A stretch of DNA of 43,090 nucleotides from Pseudomonadota bacterium (GTDB lineage Bacteria; Pseudomonadota; Gammaproteobacteria; Steroidobacterales; Woeseiaceae): assembly GCA_027621915.1 (NCBI GenBank), contig JAQCAD010000026.1, positions 1 through 43,090 on the forward strand, in the 5' to 3' direction. Below are positions 11,201 to 21,334 of this stretch, in pieces (position 1 is the stretch's first letter; every line of letters begins with the position of its first letter). The notes under the pieces were generated by a model, which was not told the origin of the DNA, made no database searches, and worked only from the letters and a program-made list of their open reading frames with translations. Both the position numbers and the translations under genes were made by a program.

Positions 11201-12500
11201 TTACAAGCTTCCTTATGGCGCTACGATTAATGTCGAGGATAACAGCAACGTCAAGCAGGGCCAGGTAGTTGCAAACTGGGATCCACACACTCATCCAGTG
11301 GTCACCGAAGTTGCCGGTAAACTAAAGTTCCAGGACTTCGTGGATGGTGTCACGGTTTCCGAGCAGGTCGACGAGTTTACGGGCCTGACAAGTATTGTCA
11401 TCCTTGATCCCAAGACGCGCGGTCCATCCACCAAAGACCTGCGTCCGGTCGCGAAGCTGGTTGACGACAAGGGCAATGATCTCTTCTTTGCGAATACCGA
11501 AATTCCGGCGGTCTACGCCCTGCCGACAGGTGCCATCCTCAGCATGGGTGACGGTGCCAAGGTATCCGTTGGCGATATCATCGCTCGAATTCCACAGGAG
11601 TCCTCGAAGACCCGCGACATCACCGGTGGTCTGCCGCGAGTTGCCGACTTGTTTGAAGCGAGGAAACCGAAAGAGCCTGCCATCATGGCTGAACATACAG
11701 GTACCGTCAGCTTCGGCAAGGAAACGAAAGGCAAGCGTCGCCTCGTGATAACAGAAGAAAATGGCGAACATCATGAGGAGCTGATTCCCAAGTGGCGCCA
11801 TATGAATGTCTTCGAAGGCGAGCAGGTTGTTCGTGGTGAGGTGATCGCTGACGGTGAGCCAAACCCACACGATATTTTGCGCCTACAGGGTGTTGCGAAC
11901 CTGGCAGATTATCTTGTTCGCGAAATCCAGGATGTGTACCGCCTGCAGGGTGTGAAGATCAACGATAAGCACATTGAAGTGATCATTAGGCAGATGTTGC
12001 GTAAGGTTATCGTTGTCAATCCCGGCGAGAGTAACTATCTACGTGGCGAGCAGATCGACAGGGCTCGAGCGTATGAAACCATTGACCAGCTCAATTCGAA
12101 AGGCAAGGAGGCACTGGTATTTGAGGCTATTCTCCTTGGAATCACGAAAGCATCGCTGGCCACAGAGTCGTTTATTTCCGCCGCATCCTTCCAGGAAACA
12201 ACGCGCGTACTGACCGAGGCAGCGGTGCGGGGCTTGAGCGACAATCTGCGTGGCTTGAAAGAAAACGTGATTGTTGGTCGCCTGATACCGGCAGGAACGG
12301 GCTATGCACATCATGCCGAGCGGCGCAGAACACGCGAGCAGGATCTCTCCGATCAGTTGAAGGAACTGGATTTGGAGCGGCAAGCTGCTGATATTGAAGA
12401 CGAAAAATCGGCGGAGGTGAGCGAAGCGGACGCCATTGTTGCGAGAACAGCCGAAGTTGAGGCACTTTTTGAAAGCGAGGAGCCATCGGCGGCGTCCTGA
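8220..12500 (+). CDS. rpoC: DNA-directed RNA polymerase subunit beta'
   Basis: Beta' carries the catalytic magnesium and the clamp. The 1426-residue protein has the N-terminal zinc site (Cys residues in [19 protein letters not shown], about 71-90), the catalytic NADFDGDQM loop (about 458-466), the second zinc site (Cys near 814 and [11 protein letters not shown] near 888-898), and a bridge helix/trigger loop region with [16 protein letters not shown]. Length is close to the 1407 of E. coli; the extra residues are in an acidic Glu/Ala-rich C-terminal tail. The start lies in a TAATG overlap with rpoB. A GC-rich hairpin follows the stop. Confidence 0.99.
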   Translation: MKDLLKLFKYQNPVDDFDAIRIGLASPDMVRSWSFGEVKKPETINYRTFKPERDGLFCAKIFGPIKDYECLCGKYKRLKHRGVVCEKCGVEVTQTKVRRERMAHIDLASPVAHIWFLKSLPSRIGLMLDMTLREIERVLYFEAFVVVEPGMTPLERGQLMTDEMYLDAIEQYGDEFDARMGAEAVREMLMTIDLQREVLQVREDIGATKSETKIKRLSKRLKLLESFIESGNKPEWMVMTVLPVLPPDLRPLVPLDGGRFATSDLNDLYRRVINRNNRLRRLLELNAPDIIVRNEKRMLQESVDALLDNGRRGRAITGTNKRPLKSLADMIKGKQGRFRQNLLGKRVDYSGRSVIVVGPTLRLHQCGLPKKMALELFKPFIFSKLQMRGEATTIKAAKRLVEREGAEVWDILEEVIREHPVMLNRAPTLHRLGIQAFEPVLIEGKAIQLHPLVCTAFNADFDGDQMAVHVPLSIEAQLEARALMMSSNNILSPANGDPIIVPSQDVVLGLYYMTRSTVFGKGEGMVFCDIDEARRAYENGVCELQARVRVRVPMHEQDDEGEIATSVKLVETTVGRSLLSTLLPKGLSFDLVNRDMTKKAISNVINACYRNLGLKKTVVFADQLMYTGFRFATTAGISIGINDMVVPESKGAILATAEAEVKEIQDQYASGLVTEGERYNKVVDIWSRTNDQVAKAMMDKLGSETVKDAKGNDVQQESFNSIYMMADSGARGSAAQIRQLAGMRGLMAKPDGSIIETPITANFREGLDVLQYFISTHGARKGLADTALKTANSGYLTRRLVDVAQDLVVTEIDCETRNGVEMAPLVEGGDIVEPLRDRVLGRVLAEPVLISGTDKIAFDAGTMLDEAGVARLEELSIDHVVVRSPITCEVRYGVCSQCYGRDLARGNRINIGEAVGVIAAQSIGEPGTQLTMRTFHIGGAASRSAAVNSIEIKNAGIAKLNNIKTVKHQKGYLVAVSRSGEISVTNEHGRERERYKLPYGATINVEDNSNVKQGQVVANWDPHTHPVVTEVAGKLKFQDFVDGVTVSEQVDEFTGLTSIVILDPKTRGPSTKDLRPVAKLVDDKGNDLFFANTEIPAVYALPTGAILSMGDGAKVSVGDIIARIPQESSKTRDITGGLPRVADLFEARKPKEPAIMAEHTGTVSFGKETKGKRRLVITEENGEHHEELIPKWRHMNVFEGEQVVRGEVIADGEPNPHDILRLQGVANLADYLVREIQDVYRLQGVKINDKHIEVIIRQMLRKVIVVNPGESNYLRGEQIDRARAYETIDQLNSKGKEALVFEAILLGITKASLATESFISAASFQETTRVLTEAAVRGLSDNLRGLKENVIVGRLIPAGTGYAHHAERRRTREQDLSDQLKELDLERQAADIEDEKSAEVSEADAIVARTAEVEALFESEEPSAAS

Positions 12501-12519
12501 TACAGGTAGAGGTTGAGAC

Positions 12520-12556
12520 CGGGCGGGGGCTATGACCCTGCCCGTTCACTTTTCCT
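12520..12556 (+). terminator. Probable terminator after rpoC
   Basis: GGGCGGGG (12521-12528) can pair over eight positions (one G-U) with CCCTGCCC (12536-12543), extended by one C-G pair, with the loop GCTATGA. A T-rich but interrupted tract (TTCACTTTTCCT) follows. It lies 20 bases after the rpoC stop and just before a sigma70 promoter, so it probably ends the rplJL-rpoBC transcript. The broken T-tract makes its efficiency uncertain. Confidence 0.6.
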
Positions 12557-12560
12557 CCGC

Positions 12561-12597
12561 TTGACAGCTATTACTGGGCGTCAATACAATGCCCGCC
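12561..12597 (+). promoter_or_regulatory. Sigma70 promoter of the str operon
   Basis: A perfect -35 box TTGACA (12561-12566) and a -10 box TACAAT (12585-12590) are separated by 18 bases. The start point is expected near 12597. The bases after the -10 box (GCCCGCCCC) form a GC-rich discriminator, which is typical of promoters shut down by ppGpp and DksA in the stringent response. The promoter fires into a leader of about 220 nt before rpsL. That leader holds a terminator-like hairpin. Confidence 0.75.
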
Positions 12598-12740
12598 CCT
12601 AACCCAAGGGCTGGAAATTTACCGGCTCTTCAAATGAAGGATGCGACGGCGACAAAAATCTTGAGTTGTCCTTAAGTATCAAGGGCTTAATCAAGGGCCG
12701 TCAAACCCCCAGGCTGGACTACGAACGGTTCGGCTGTCGG

Positions 12741-12771
12741 GCGCGCGCCAGAATCGCGCGCTGTTTTTTTT
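12741..12771 (+). terminator. Terminator-like hairpin inside the rpsL leader (candidate attenuator)
   Basis: GCGCGCG (12741-12747) pairs perfectly with CGCGCGC (12755-12761) across the loop CCAGAAT and is followed by TG and eight T (12764-12771). This is a textbook intrinsic terminator. It lies downstream of the TTGACA/TACAAT promoter and 46 bases before rpsL, so it would stop str operon transcription unless read through. It either backs up termination of rpoC transcripts or acts as an attenuator. The sequence alone does not decide. Confidence 0.8.
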
Positions 12772-12817
12772 GCGTTAACAATTAACTTACGAATTATTAA
12801 TTTAAAAGAGAAGGCCC

Positions 12818-13192
12818 ATGGCCACAACGAATCAACTAGTACGCAAACCGCGATCATCGAAATTGATTAAAAGCACTGTTCCCGCGCTCGAGAAAAGCCC
12901 CCAGAAGCGTGGTGTCTGCACGCGTGTATATACCACGACGCCGAAGAAACCGAACTCTGCGATGCGTAAGGTTGCGCGAGTGAGGCTGACCAACGGGTTT
13001 GAAGTCACCAGCTACATAGGCGGCGAAGGTCACAACCTGCAGGAACACTCGGTGGTCTTGATCCGCGGCGGTCGAGTAAAAGACCTGCCAGGTGTGAGAT
13101 ATCACACAGTACGTGGCACGCTCGATTGTGCCGGAGTGGGCGATCGCAAACAGGGCCGCTCTAAATATGGAACGAAGCGCCCTAAGTCGTAA
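12818..13192 (+). CDS. rpsL: 30S ribosomal protein S12
   Basis: S12 lies at the decoding centre and controls translational accuracy. The 124-residue product has the family's usual length and the hallmarks [18 protein letters not shown] (about 40-57) and [18 protein letters not shown] (about 83-100). Both lysines of PKKP (43-44) and Lys88, the sites of streptomycin resistance mutations, are wild type, so the allele should be susceptible. The Asp at 89 that is methylthiolated by RimO in E. coli is present. The start follows AGAGAAGG. It begins the str operon. Confidence 0.98.
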   Translation: MATTNQLVRKPRSSKLIKSTVPALEKSPQKRGVCTRVYTTTPKKPNSAMRKVARVRLTNGFEVTSYIGGEGHNLQEHSVVLIRGGRVKDLPGVRYHTVRGTLDCAGVGDRKQGRSKYGTKRPKS

Positions 13193-13244
13193 CAACCATT
13201 TATTCGGTGAATTGATGACTGCAATCGTCGTCGCAACTTACTGA

Positions 13245-13745
<501 letters not shown>

Positions 13746-13777
13746 GCCTTCCCAGTTGGTATTGAAGGAAATTCCCG

Positions 13778-15871
13778 GTGGCACGCACAACTCCAATCGA
13801 GCGCTATAGAAATATCGGCATCATGGCGCACATAGATGCAGGCAAGACTACCACTACAGAGCGTGTGCTTTTCTACACGGGCGTTTCGCATAAGATCGGC
13901 GAAGTTCATGACGGCGCTGCTGTCATGGACTGGATGGAACAGGAGCAGGAGCGCGGTATAACCATTACGTCCGCGGCAACAACCTGTTTCTGGTCCGGGA
14001 TGGAAAAGCAGTTCGACGAGCATCGCATTAACATCATCGACACACCGGGACACGTAGACTTCACGATTGAAGTTGAGCGCAGTTTGCGCGTCCTCGATGG
14101 CGCCGTTACAGTTTTGTGTTCCGTTGGCGGCGTTGAGCCACAAACGGAAACTGTTTGGCGTCAAGGTAATAAATACAACGTTCCGCGCTTGATATTCGTC
14201 AACAAAATGGACCGCGCAGGCGCAGATTTTCATCGTGTGGTTCGACAGATCAGAGATCGACTAGGCGCCAACCCGGTTCCCATACAAATACCGATCGGCG
14301 CTGAAGATGACTTCCAGGGCATCATCGATCTGGTTCGGATGAAAGCAATATATTGGGATGAAGACAGCATGGGCATGAGCTTCGTGTTGGGCGATATCCC
14401 TGAAGCACTTTTGGAAGAAAGCCGACTGTGGCGCGACAAAATGATTGAAGCGGCGGCTGAAGCTGACAATGAACTGACGGAGAAATATTTCGAAGGTACT
14501 GCTTTGACGAACGACGAGATTCGTAGAGGTCTGCGCTCGCGGTCATTGTCTGGCGATGTGGTAGTTACATTGTGCGGTTCCGCGTTTAAGAACAAAGGTG
14601 TACAGGCGATGCTCGACGCTGTTGTCGAATATTTGCCATCGCCTGCGGACGTCCCGGCGATCAAAGGAGTCCTGGATGATGAATCTGAGGGTTCGCGTCC
14701 GCCAAAAGATGACGAGCCCTTTGCCGCGCTCGCGTTTAAAATCGCCACGGACCCGTTCGTTGGCAACTTGACATTTTTCAGGGTTTATTCCGGAGTTCTG
14801 AATTCAGGCGACACGATCTTCAACCCTGTTAAGAGCAAGCGTGAACGCATCGGCCGAATCTTGCAGATGCATTCCAACGACCGTAAAGAGATAAAGGAAG
14901 TGCGCGCTGGCGACATTGCTGCGGCAGTTGGCCTTAAAGATGTTACAACCGGTGATACGCTTTGCGATAGCAAAAATGTCATTACACTTGAGCGTATGGA
15001 CTTCCCGGAGCCCGTGATCGCCGTCGCCGTCGAGCCGAAGACGAAGATTGATCAGGACAAGATGGGGTTGGCGCTGCAAAAGCTCGCAAAAGAAGACCCG
15101 TCATTCCGTGTTGCAACCGACGAGGAGTCAGGCCAGACAATCATTTCCGGCATGGGCGAGCTGCATCTGGATATCATCGTCGATCGAATGAGACGCGAAT
15201 TCGGCGTCGAAGCAAACGTCGGTAAGCCGCAGGTGGCTTACCGCGAGACGATTCGTTCCACGGTTGAGCAGGAAGGGAAGTTTATTCGCCAGTCCGGTGG
15301 CCGCGGTCAATACGGTCACGTATTTTTGAAGCTTGAGCCGCGCGAAGCTGGTGAAGGCTACGAATTCGTTAATGCAATTGTCGGGGGTGTGGTTCCGAGA
15401 GAGTTTATAAGCGCCGTTGATAAGGGTGCGAGAGATCAGATGGAAAATGGCGTTGTCGCCGGTTACCCGGTGGTAGATGTCAAAGTAACACTTTACGATG
15501 GTTCCTATCACGACGTTGACTCAAGTGAGATGGCGTTTAAGATTGCGGGCTCGATGGCTGTTAAAGATGGCGCCCTAAGGGCTCAGCCCGTATTGCTAGA
15601 GCCAATTATGAAAGTCGAAGTTGTCACGCCGGAAAACTACATGGGCGACGTGATGGGCGACCTGAATCGTCGTCGTGGCCTGCCACAGGGAATGGAAGAC
15701 TCTCCGTCAGGAAAAGTTATTCGCGCTGAGGTGCCACTGGCTGAGATGTTTGGCTATGCTACTGATCTGCGTTCAATGAGCCAGGGCCGTGCAGTCTATT
15801 CAATGGAGTTTGAGAAATACCACGAAGTACCGCAGAACGTTGCTAACACAGTATTGAAAAAAGCCAGTTAA
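13778..15871 (+). CDS. fusA: Elongation factor G
   Basis: EF-G is the GTPase that drives tRNA-mRNA translocation and, with RRF, ribosome recycling. The GTG start at 13778 gives 697 residues. The G-domain motifs are AHIDAGKTT (17-25), DTPGHVDFT and NKMDR; the switch I region has [12 protein letters not shown]. Domains II to V follow, ending with a SMSQGRA segment typical of domain V. Length and order match the canonical (not mitochondrial-like) EF-G. The gene lies between rpsG and tuf as in the E. coli str operon. Confidence 0.99.
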   Translation: MARTTPIERYRNIGIMAHIDAGKTTTTERVLFYTGVSHKIGEVHDGAAVMDWMEQEQERGITITSAATTCFWSGMEKQFDEHRINIIDTPGHVDFTIEVERSLRVLDGAVTVLCSVGGVEPQTETVWRQGNKYNVPRLIFVNKMDRAGADFHRVVRQIRDRLGANPVPIQIPIGAEDDFQGIIDLVRMKAIYWDEDSMGMSFVLGDIPEALLEESRLWRDKMIEAAAEADNELTEKYFEGTALTNDEIRRGLRSRSLSGDVVVTLCGSAFKNKGVQAMLDAVVEYLPSPADVPAIKGVLDDESEGSRPPKDDEPFAALAFKIATDPFVGNLTFFRVYSGVLNSGDTIFNPVKSKRERIGRILQMHSNDRKEIKEVRAGDIAAAVGLKDVTTGDTLCDSKNVITLERMDFPEPVIAVAVEPKTKIDQDKMGLALQKLAKEDPSFRVATDEESGQTIISGMGELHLDIIVDRMRREFGVEANVGKPQVAYRETIRSTVEQEGKFIRQSGGRGQYGHVFLKLEPREAGEGYEFVNAIVGGVVPREFISAVDKGARDQMENGVVAGYPVVDVKVTLYDGSYHDVDSSEMAFKIAGSMAVKDGALRAQPVLLEPIMKVEVVTPENYMGDVMGDLNRRRGLPQGMEDSPSGKVIRAEVPLAEMFGYATDLRSMSQGRAVYSMEFEKYHEVPQNVANTVLKKAS

Positions 15872-15914
15872 TTAATTTTTAGTTTAATCACAGGATCTAA
15901 ATCGGAAATCAGCC

Positions 15915-17105
<1,191 letters not shown>

Positions 17106-17185
17106 GTATTGAGTGTGTTTCGGTGGCATTGTGTTGCAATGACCACCGCAAACACGAATGAAAGCTAGCGAATTAGGAATTTAAC

Positions 17186-17500
17186 GTGGCAACTAATCAA
17201 AATATACGAATCCGGCTGAAGGCTTTCGATCACCGTTTGATCGACAACTCAGCACGCGAAATCGTCGATACGGCGAAGCGCACCGGTGCAACTGTCAAGG
17301 GCCCGATCCCGTTGCCGATGAAAATGGAGCGATTCACGATCCTGATTTCACCGCACGTGAACAAGGACGCCCGCGATCAGTATGAAATTCGAACACACAA
17401 GCGCCTGATGGACATCGTGAATCCGACGGATAAGACGGTTGATGCACTGATGAAGCTGGAATTACCTGCTGGCGTAGACGTTCAAATCAAGTTGAATTGA
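17186..17500 (+). CDS. rpsJ: 30S ribosomal protein S10 (NusE)
   Basis: S10 is part of the 30S head and, as NusE, binds NusG and NusB to couple transcription to translation and in rRNA antitermination. The GTG start at 17186 gives 104 residues (E. coli 103) with [14 protein letters not shown] at the N-terminus and the loop [18 protein letters not shown] (about 55-72). In E. coli it is the first gene of the S10 operon. Here it ends the str operon: a probable terminator follows and 779 bases separate it from rplC. Confidence 0.98.
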   Translation: MATNQNIRIRLKAFDHRLIDNSAREIVDTAKRTGATVKGPIPLPMKMERFTILISPHVNKDARDQYEIRTHKRLMDIVNPTDKTVDALMKLELPAGVDVQIKLN

Positions 17501-17505
17501 TTCGG
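17471..17505 (+). repeat. Direct repeat, copy 1 (end of rpsJ)
   Basis: These 35 bases, covering the last ten codons of rpsJ, its stop and five bases beyond, recur exactly at 17580-17614, 109 bases downstream. Similarity continues in weaker form for about another 30 bases (both copies later share GCGCT(A/G)AAGATCAAT). This indicates a short tandem duplication of the rpsJ 3' end. Confidence 0.95.
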
Positions 17506-17518
17506 ACGACTGCGGGAA

Positions 17519-17563
17519 TCGCGCTAAAGATCAATCCGCAATCACCGGCAGCGCGGGTTTTTT
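17519..17563 (+). terminator. Probable terminator after rpsJ
   Basis: CGCGCT (17520-17525) pairs with AGCGCG (17550-17555) across a 24-base loop, and GG plus six T (17558-17563) follow. It starts 19 bases after the rpsJ stop. The long loop is not ideal, but the GC-rich stem with a T6 tract is typical of intrinsic termination. It would separate the str transcript from the S10 operon. Confidence 0.55.
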
Positions 17564-17579
17564 CGGGTCAGGCGGATTG

Positions 17580-17614
17580 GGCGTAGACGTTCAAATCAAG
17601 TTGAATTGATTCGG
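17580..17614 (+). repeat. Direct repeat, copy 2 (intergenic relic of rpsJ end)
   Basis: This is an exact copy of 17471-17505, including the last ten rpsJ codons and the TGA, but without an open frame in front. The diverged continuation leads into a separate hairpin, CGCCGGT (17648-17654) with ACCGGCG (17667-17673). It is not coding. Confidence 0.95.
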
Positions 17615-17843
17615 GCTCGTGTGGGCAATGCGCTGAAGATCAATTTGCGCCGGTCAAAAGTTGAGAACCGGCGTTGCAGGCAAATTGGGCGGATTGGGAG
17701 CAGATTGGAAGGTCGGGATCGATAATTTGCAACTAACTGAGAAATAAGAAGTTTTCACCAGGCAGCAACCAGCCCTGAGTGGATTTGGCTTGAACCTGGT
17801 ACCGATCGCGAAAAAAAACCCCGAATTTCAGCTCCTTAGGGGG

Positions 17844-17878
17844 TTGCAGGGCGAAAAACGGACGCTATAATGGCGGGC
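17844..17878 (+). promoter_or_regulatory. Sigma70 promoter of the S10-spc-alpha operons
   Basis: TTGCAG (17844-17849) and a perfect TATAAT (17866-17871) are 16 bases apart, and an A8 tract lies about 25 bases upstream of the -35 box. The expected start is near 17878. The discriminator GGCGGGC is GC-rich, like that of the str promoter, suggesting stringent control of both. This is the only clear promoter seen between rpsJ and rplQ. It would drive the whole rplC to rplQ cluster. Confidence 0.75.
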
Positions 17879-18016
17879 TCGCAGGACCTGGCCGGGCGGG
17901 AGTCGGCCAGATTCTGAAAACGGCGCTAATAAGTTTCGACTTTGGGCGCTCAAAGTTTGGTCGCCGGGAAACCGAAGGCGACTCGGCAAATCCCGAAAAG
18001 CCGGTTCTACCGGATT

Positions 18017-18074
18017 AGGGTCAGCTCAATAGCATCGGAAACACGGATAAGTGTTCCAGGCGATAGCTGGCCCT
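18017..18074 (+). promoter_or_regulatory. 58-nt stepped hairpin in the rplC leader
   Basis: The base stem AGGGTCAGCT (18017-18026) pairs with AGCTGGCCCT (18065-18074) over ten positions, one of them G-U. Inside it, ATCG pairs with CGAT (18061-18064). Above that, GGAA and CAC pair with GTG and TTCC with one bulged A, closing the loop GGATAA. Three helices separated by asymmetric internal loops are typical of protein-binding RNA rather than a plain terminator, and the T-tract after it is weak. Confidence 0.7.
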
Positions 18075-18092
18075 TTCGTATGTCTGAATTAA

Positions 18093-18120
18093 GGGGACAG
18101 TGATATTCACCCCCATTTTT
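18093..18120 (+). terminator. Terminator-like hairpin in the rplC leader (candidate attenuator)
   Basis: GGGG (18093-18096) pairs with CCCC (18111-18114), and after a three-base bulge GTGA pairs with TCAC around TAT. ATTTTT (18115-18120) follows. Read-through must be possible, because about 27 essential genes lie downstream. Its sequence also resembles short dispersed palindromes of the REP type, so it may be a mobile-repeat insertion rather than an evolved attenuator. Confidence 0.55.
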
Positions 18121-18279
18121 CGACTACACAGATTTAGCGGGACGGCGATACGGTCAATGTCCACGTAGCTCAATCAGTATCGACCAACCGAAGTCGATGC
18201 AGTGAAAAGAAACAGGCAGTTAGTAACCTTGAAATTGAGATAGGCGCCAACCAATCGAAGCTGGCGCGAGGTTTATGAA

Positions 18280-18939
18280 ATGACAATGGGTCTTGTTGGC
18301 CGCAAATGCGGCATGACACGCATATTTACGGAAGACGGGATTTCAATTCCGGTAACCGTAATTGAAGCACAGCCGAACCGGATCGCACAGGTTAAGACCG
18401 TGGACAATGACGGCTACAGCGCGTTGCAGGTAACTGCAGGCAGTCGCAAAGCGTCGCACGTGTCTAAATCAGAAGCCGGCCACTTTGCTGCGGCAAAGGT
18501 TGAAGCCGGCGACCTGACAACTGAATTCCGCCTTCAGGACGGTGATAAGCCGGAAGAGGGGGAGTTCGCTCCAGGCCAGGAGATTAAGGTCAATTTCTTC
18601 GCGGCAGGCCAAAAGGTTGATGTCATCGGCACGACGATTGGCAAAGGTTTCGCCGGCACCGTCAAGCGCCACAATTTTTCAATGCAGGATGCAACCCACG
18701 GTAACTCGCGCTCGCATCGCGTTCCCGGATCTATTGGGCAGAACCAGACGCCAGGTCGTGTTTGGAAGGGCAAGAAAATGTCTGGCCATATGGGTAACGT
18801 GCGCCGGACTGTCCAAAACCTCGAAGTGGTTCGCGTGGACGAAGAACGAAATCTCCTCCTGATCAAGGGCGCAGTACCTGGTCACCCTGGCGCGAGAGTT
18901 ATCGTTCAGCCCTCGATAAAGGCGAGGACAGCATCATGA
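18280..18939 (+). CDS. rplC: 50S ribosomal protein L3
   Basis: L3 binds near the 3' end of 23S rRNA and its loop reaches towards the peptidyl transferase centre. The 219-residue protein starts [26 protein letters not shown] lies about eight bases before the ATG at 18280; the ATG at 18286 fits the E. coli start better but is further from that site. The conserved loop [20 protein letters not shown] (about 147-166) carries the Gln residue methylated in E. coli L3. A two-codon frame (ATG AAA TGA, 18275-18283) overlaps the start. The gene overlaps rplD by four bases. Confidence 0.97.
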   Translation: MTMGLVGRKCGMTRIFTEDGISIPVTVIEAQPNRIAQVKTVDNDGYSALQVTAGSRKASHVSKSEAGHFAAAKVEAGDLTTEFRLQDGDKPEEGEFAPGQEIKVNFFAAGQKVDVIGTTIGKGFAGTVKRHNFSMQDATHGNSRSHRVPGSIGQNQTPGRVWKGKKMSGHMGNVRRTVQNLEVVRVDEERNLLLIKGAVPGHPGARVIVQPSIKARTAS

Positions 18940-19538
18940 AGCTTAAGATGCAGGGCAGCGGCACGGTAGAAGTTGCTGACAGCGCATTTGGCGCAGAATT
19001 TAACGAAGCGCTGGTTCACCAGGTTGTGACCGCGTTTCTGGCTGGTGGACGTGCCGGTACCAAAGCGCAGAAGAATCGCGCGGCAGTACGCGGTGGTGGC
19101 ATAAAACCATGGCGCCAAAAAGGAACTGGCAGTGCGCGTGCGGGAACGATACGCAGCCCTATTTGGGTCGGAGGCGGTCGAACGTTTGCCGCGCAGCCGC
19201 GGGACCACAGCCAGAAGGTAAACAAAAAGATGTACCGCGCAGCGATGCGATCAGTTTTCTCCGAGCTGATCCGGCAGGATCGGTTGGTTATTACAGATTC
19301 CATCGCGATGGAAGCGCCAAAGACAAAAGAACTGGCGGGTAAGTTAAAGGGCCTTGGATTAGATAATGTCCTGATCGTGAATGAAGCTTTCGACGAGAAA
19401 GTTTTTTTGTCAGCACGCAATCTTGCAAACGTTGGAATTTGCGATGCAAGGGCGATTGACCCGGTCGTTTTGATGCGTTTCGAAAAGGTACTGGTTACGT
19501 TGCCGGCTCTAAAATTGATCGAGGAGCGACTGTCATGA
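18936..19538 (+). CDS. rplD: 50S ribosomal protein L4
   Basis: L4 lines the peptide exit tunnel and, in E. coli and relatives, represses the S10 operon at transcription and translation by acting on its leader RNA. The 200-residue product has the extended tunnel loop with [20 protein letters not shown] (about 50-69) and a globular fold ending in [12 protein letters not shown]. It overlaps rplC and rplW by four bases each (ATGA), so the three are coupled. It is the natural candidate ligand for the long leader before rplC. Confidence 0.98.
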   Translation: MKLKMQGSGTVEVADSAFGAEFNEALVHQVVTAFLAGGRAGTKAQKNRAAVRGGGIKPWRQKGTGSARAGTIRSPIWVGGGRTFAAQPRDHSQKVNKKMYRAAMRSVFSELIRQDRLVITDSIAMEAPKTKELAGKLKGLGLDNVLIVNEAFDEKVFLSARNLANVGICDARAIDPVVLMRFEKVLVTLPALKLIEERLS

Positions 19539-19840
19539 GTATTGCAGCTCATCAGGAACGACTTATGACCGTGCTTCAAGGGCCACACTTATCTGAGAAG
19601 AGTCATTTTGCGGCAGAGAAAAATCAGATCGTCTTTAAAGTCCGCACGGACGCGACGAAATCGGAGATCAAAGCGGCTGTAGAGCTCCTTTTTGAAGTAG
19701 AAGTCGAAGGCGTAACGGTCATGAACTACCAAGGAAAAATCAAGAGCCACGGTACCAGTAAGGGTCGACGGGTAAATTGGAAGAAGGCTTACGTCAGACT
19801 GGCAGCCGGTAGTCAGATTGACTTTCTTGGCGGCGAATAA
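19535..19840 (+). CDS. rplW: 50S ribosomal protein L23
   Basis: L23 sits at the tunnel exit and is the main docking site for trigger factor and SRP. The 101-residue protein starts [20 protein letters not shown] and has the family core [17 protein letters not shown] and [21 protein letters not shown]. The loop [18 protein letters not shown] follows, and the length equals E. coli L23 within one residue. The Glu in the FEVEVE stretch corresponds to the chaperone contact. Its ATG overlaps the rplD stop. Confidence 0.97.
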   Translation: MSIAAHQERLMTVLQGPHLSEKSHFAAEKNQIVFKVRTDATKSEIKAAVELLFEVEVEGVTVMNYQGKIKSHGTSKGRRVNWKKAYVRLAAGSQIDFLGGE

Positions 19841-19862
19841 AAAGGTCGAACGGTAAAGAATC

Positions 19863-20690
19863 ATGTCATTACATAAATCAAGACCGACGTCCCCGGGACG
19901 AAGATTTCAGGTAGCGGTAAAGACGCCGGGCCTTCATAAAGGCCGGCCGCACAGTGCGCTGGTCGATAAGAAATCGAAGAACGGTGGCCGCAATAATGCG
20001 GGCCGCATCACGGTTCGCCATCAGGGCGGTGGTCACAAGCAACAGTATCGAATCGTCGACTTCAAGCGCGATAAAGATGGTGTCCCGTCGGTTGTTGAGC
20101 GTCTCGAGTACGACCCGAACCGGAGCGCGCACATCGCATTGTTAAAGTTCGCCGACGGGGAACGTAGGTACATATTGGCGCCGAAGGGTGTCGAAGCTGG
20201 CACACTGATTTCAACTGGTGAAGATGCGCCTATTAAGCCGGGTAATGCGTTGCCGCTGAAGAGTATTCCAGTCGGCACCGTAATTCATAACATCGAAATG
20301 AAGCCGGGTAAGGGCGGTCAATTGGTTCGTTCCGCTGGTGGCTCAGCACAGCTAGCCGCTCGTGAGGGCGCCTATGTGACGGTTCGACTGCGGTCAGGCG
20401 AAACACGAAAAATTCATATTGAGTGCCGTGCGACCATCGGCGAAGTCGGTCATGGCGAACACAATCTGAGAAAAATCGGCAAAGCAGGCGCTATGCGCTG
20501 GAGAGGCGTTCGTCCGACGGTTCGTGGCGTAGCGATGAACCCGGTTGACCACCCGCATGGTGGTGGTGAAGGGCGCACGTCCGCCGGTCGTCATCCGGTG
20601 AGCCCCTGGGCCACGCCGACCAAGGGATACAAAACGCGCCGCAACAAGCGTACGGACGGAATGATCGTTCGACGCCGCAAGCGCAAATAA
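19863..20690 (+). CDS. rplB: 50S ribosomal protein L2
   Basis: L2 is among the most conserved ribosomal proteins and is needed for subunit association and peptidyl transferase activity. The 275-residue protein has the OB-fold and SH3-like domains. The C-terminal [15 protein letters not shown] (about 225-239) contains the conserved His implicated in activity, and [11 protein letters not shown] lies near the end. The N-terminus is [17 protein letters not shown]. It lies 22 bases after rplW and 16 before rpsS. Confidence 0.98.
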   Translation: MSLHKSRPTSPGRRFQVAVKTPGLHKGRPHSALVDKKSKNGGRNNAGRITVRHQGGGHKQQYRIVDFKRDKDGVPSVVERLEYDPNRSAHIALLKFADGERRYILAPKGVEAGTLISTGEDAPIKPGNALPLKSIPVGTVIHNIEMKPGKGGQLVRSAGGSAQLAAREGAYVTVRLRSGETRKIHIECRATIGEVGHGEHNLRKIGKAGAMRWRGVRPTVRGVAMNPVDHPHGGGEGRTSAGRHPVSPWATPTKGYKTRRNKRTDGMIVRRRKRK

Positions 20691-20706
20691 TTGAGGGATC
20701 AGAATC

Positions 20707-20979
20707 GTGCCACGTAGTGTAAAAAAAGGCCCATTCGTCGATACGCATCTGGCGAAGAAGGTAGCAGTAGCGGCGAAGGCTAATGATCGACGCCCGATCA
20801 AGACATGGTCGCGTCGCTCCATGGTGTTGCCGGACATGGTTGGATTGACGATCGCAATCCACAACGGAAGGCAACATGTTCCGGTGCTGATTTCCGAAAA
20901 TATGGTTGGTCACAAACTCGGCGAATTTGCCGTCACAAGAACATTTAGAGGTCACTCCGGTGACCGAAAAGCCAAGTAA
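20707..20979 (+). CDS. rpsS: 30S ribosomal protein S19
   Basis: S19 binds the 30S head next to S13 and contacts the A-site finger. The GTG start at 20707 gives 90 residues starting [19 protein letters not shown], exactly the family start. Conserved [23 protein letters not shown] and the C-terminal [16 protein letters not shown] are present. A GAGGG ribosome-binding site lies upstream. Confidence 0.98.
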   Translation: MPRSVKKGPFVDTHLAKKVAVAAKANDRRPIKTWSRRSMVLPDMVGLTIAIHNGRQHVPVLISENMVGHKLGEFAVTRTFRGHSGDRKAK

Positions 20980-20996
20980 GTCGGGGGAGCTTAGTA

Positions 20997-21329
20997 ATGC
21001 AGGTTGCAGCAACACTTCGATATGCACGGATTTCGCCGCAGAAATGCCGACTGATGGCCGACGCTATTCGAGGCAAGAACGTCGATGAAGCATTGAAAAC
21101 GCTCGCTTTTTCACCGAAGAAAAGTGCGCGCATTGTGAAGAAAATACTCGAGTCTGCGATCGCCAACGCTGAGCACAATCTCGGTGCTGATATCGATGAG
21201 CTGAAAGTATCGACAATTGAAGTAAACGAAGCGCCGACGTTCAAGCGCTACCGTGCGCGTGCGAAGGGTCGTGGCACACGTATCACAAAGCGTAATAGCC
21301 ACATCACCATCCACGTTGGCGACGAGTAA
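20997..21329 (+). CDS. rplV: 50S ribosomal protein L22
   Basis: L22 forms the second constriction of the exit tunnel with L4, and its beta-hairpin is a macrolide resistance site. The 110-residue product has [20 protein letters not shown] at the N-terminus and the hairpin [19 protein letters not shown] (about 79-97) without the deletions seen in resistant strains. Length equals E. coli L22. It lies between rpsS and rpsC with gaps of 17 and 5 bases. Confidence 0.98.
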   Translation: MQVAATLRYARISPQKCRLMADAIRGKNVDEALKTLAFSPKKSARIVKKILESAIANAEHNLGADIDELKVSTIEVNEAPTFKRYRARAKGRGTRITKRNSHITIHVGDE

Positions 21330-21334
21330 CTAGT

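Larger units (their letters stand above)
17501..18279 (+). other. 779-base rpsJ-rplC intergenic region
   Basis: No gene of convincing size is present. In order it holds a probable terminator (17519-17563), a duplicated rpsJ tail (17580-17614), a hairpin (17648-17673), an A8 tract (17811-17818) and a sigma70 promoter (17844-17871). After that comes a leader of about 400 nt with several hairpins. In most gammaproteobacteria that have rpsJ next to tuf, the spacing to rplC is far shorter. On the minus strand AACCCC...GGGGTTTTTTTT (17845-17811) would look like a terminator, but no minus-strand gene reads into it. Confidence 0.85.
17878..18279 (+). ncRNA. Structured 5' leader of rplC (candidate regulatory RNA)
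   Basis: The 400-nt untranslated leader folds by eye into successive helices. CTGGCC/GGCCAG lies near 17887-17910. CTTTG/CAAAG encloses a GGCGCT loop near 17940-17960, and CCGGT/ACCGG is at 18001-18013. A 58-nt stepped hairpin is at 18017-18074, a terminator-like hairpin at 18093-18120, ATCGAC/GTCGAT at 18179-18198, and GCGCCA/TGGCGC at about 18243-18268, right before the ribosome-binding site. In E. coli the S10 leader lies before rpsJ and is the target of L4 (rplD). This leader is in the equivalent place for an operon that begins with rplC. A regulatory role is inference. Confidence 0.55.

Noticed and set aside
17811-17845. Terminator-like hairpin on the minus strand (AACCCC...GGGGTT then eight T)
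   Set aside because: No minus-strand gene lies upstream of it, and its sequence overlaps the -35 box of the S10 promoter. The A8 tract is more likely an upstream promoter element.
18150-18215. tRNA-like sequence (GTAGCTCAATCAGTA followed by a hairpin with an anticodon-like loop) in the rplC leader
   Set aside because: There is no matching acceptor stem or T arm, and no TTC motif in the right place. It resembles only a D-arm, and the hairpin is counted as part of the leader.
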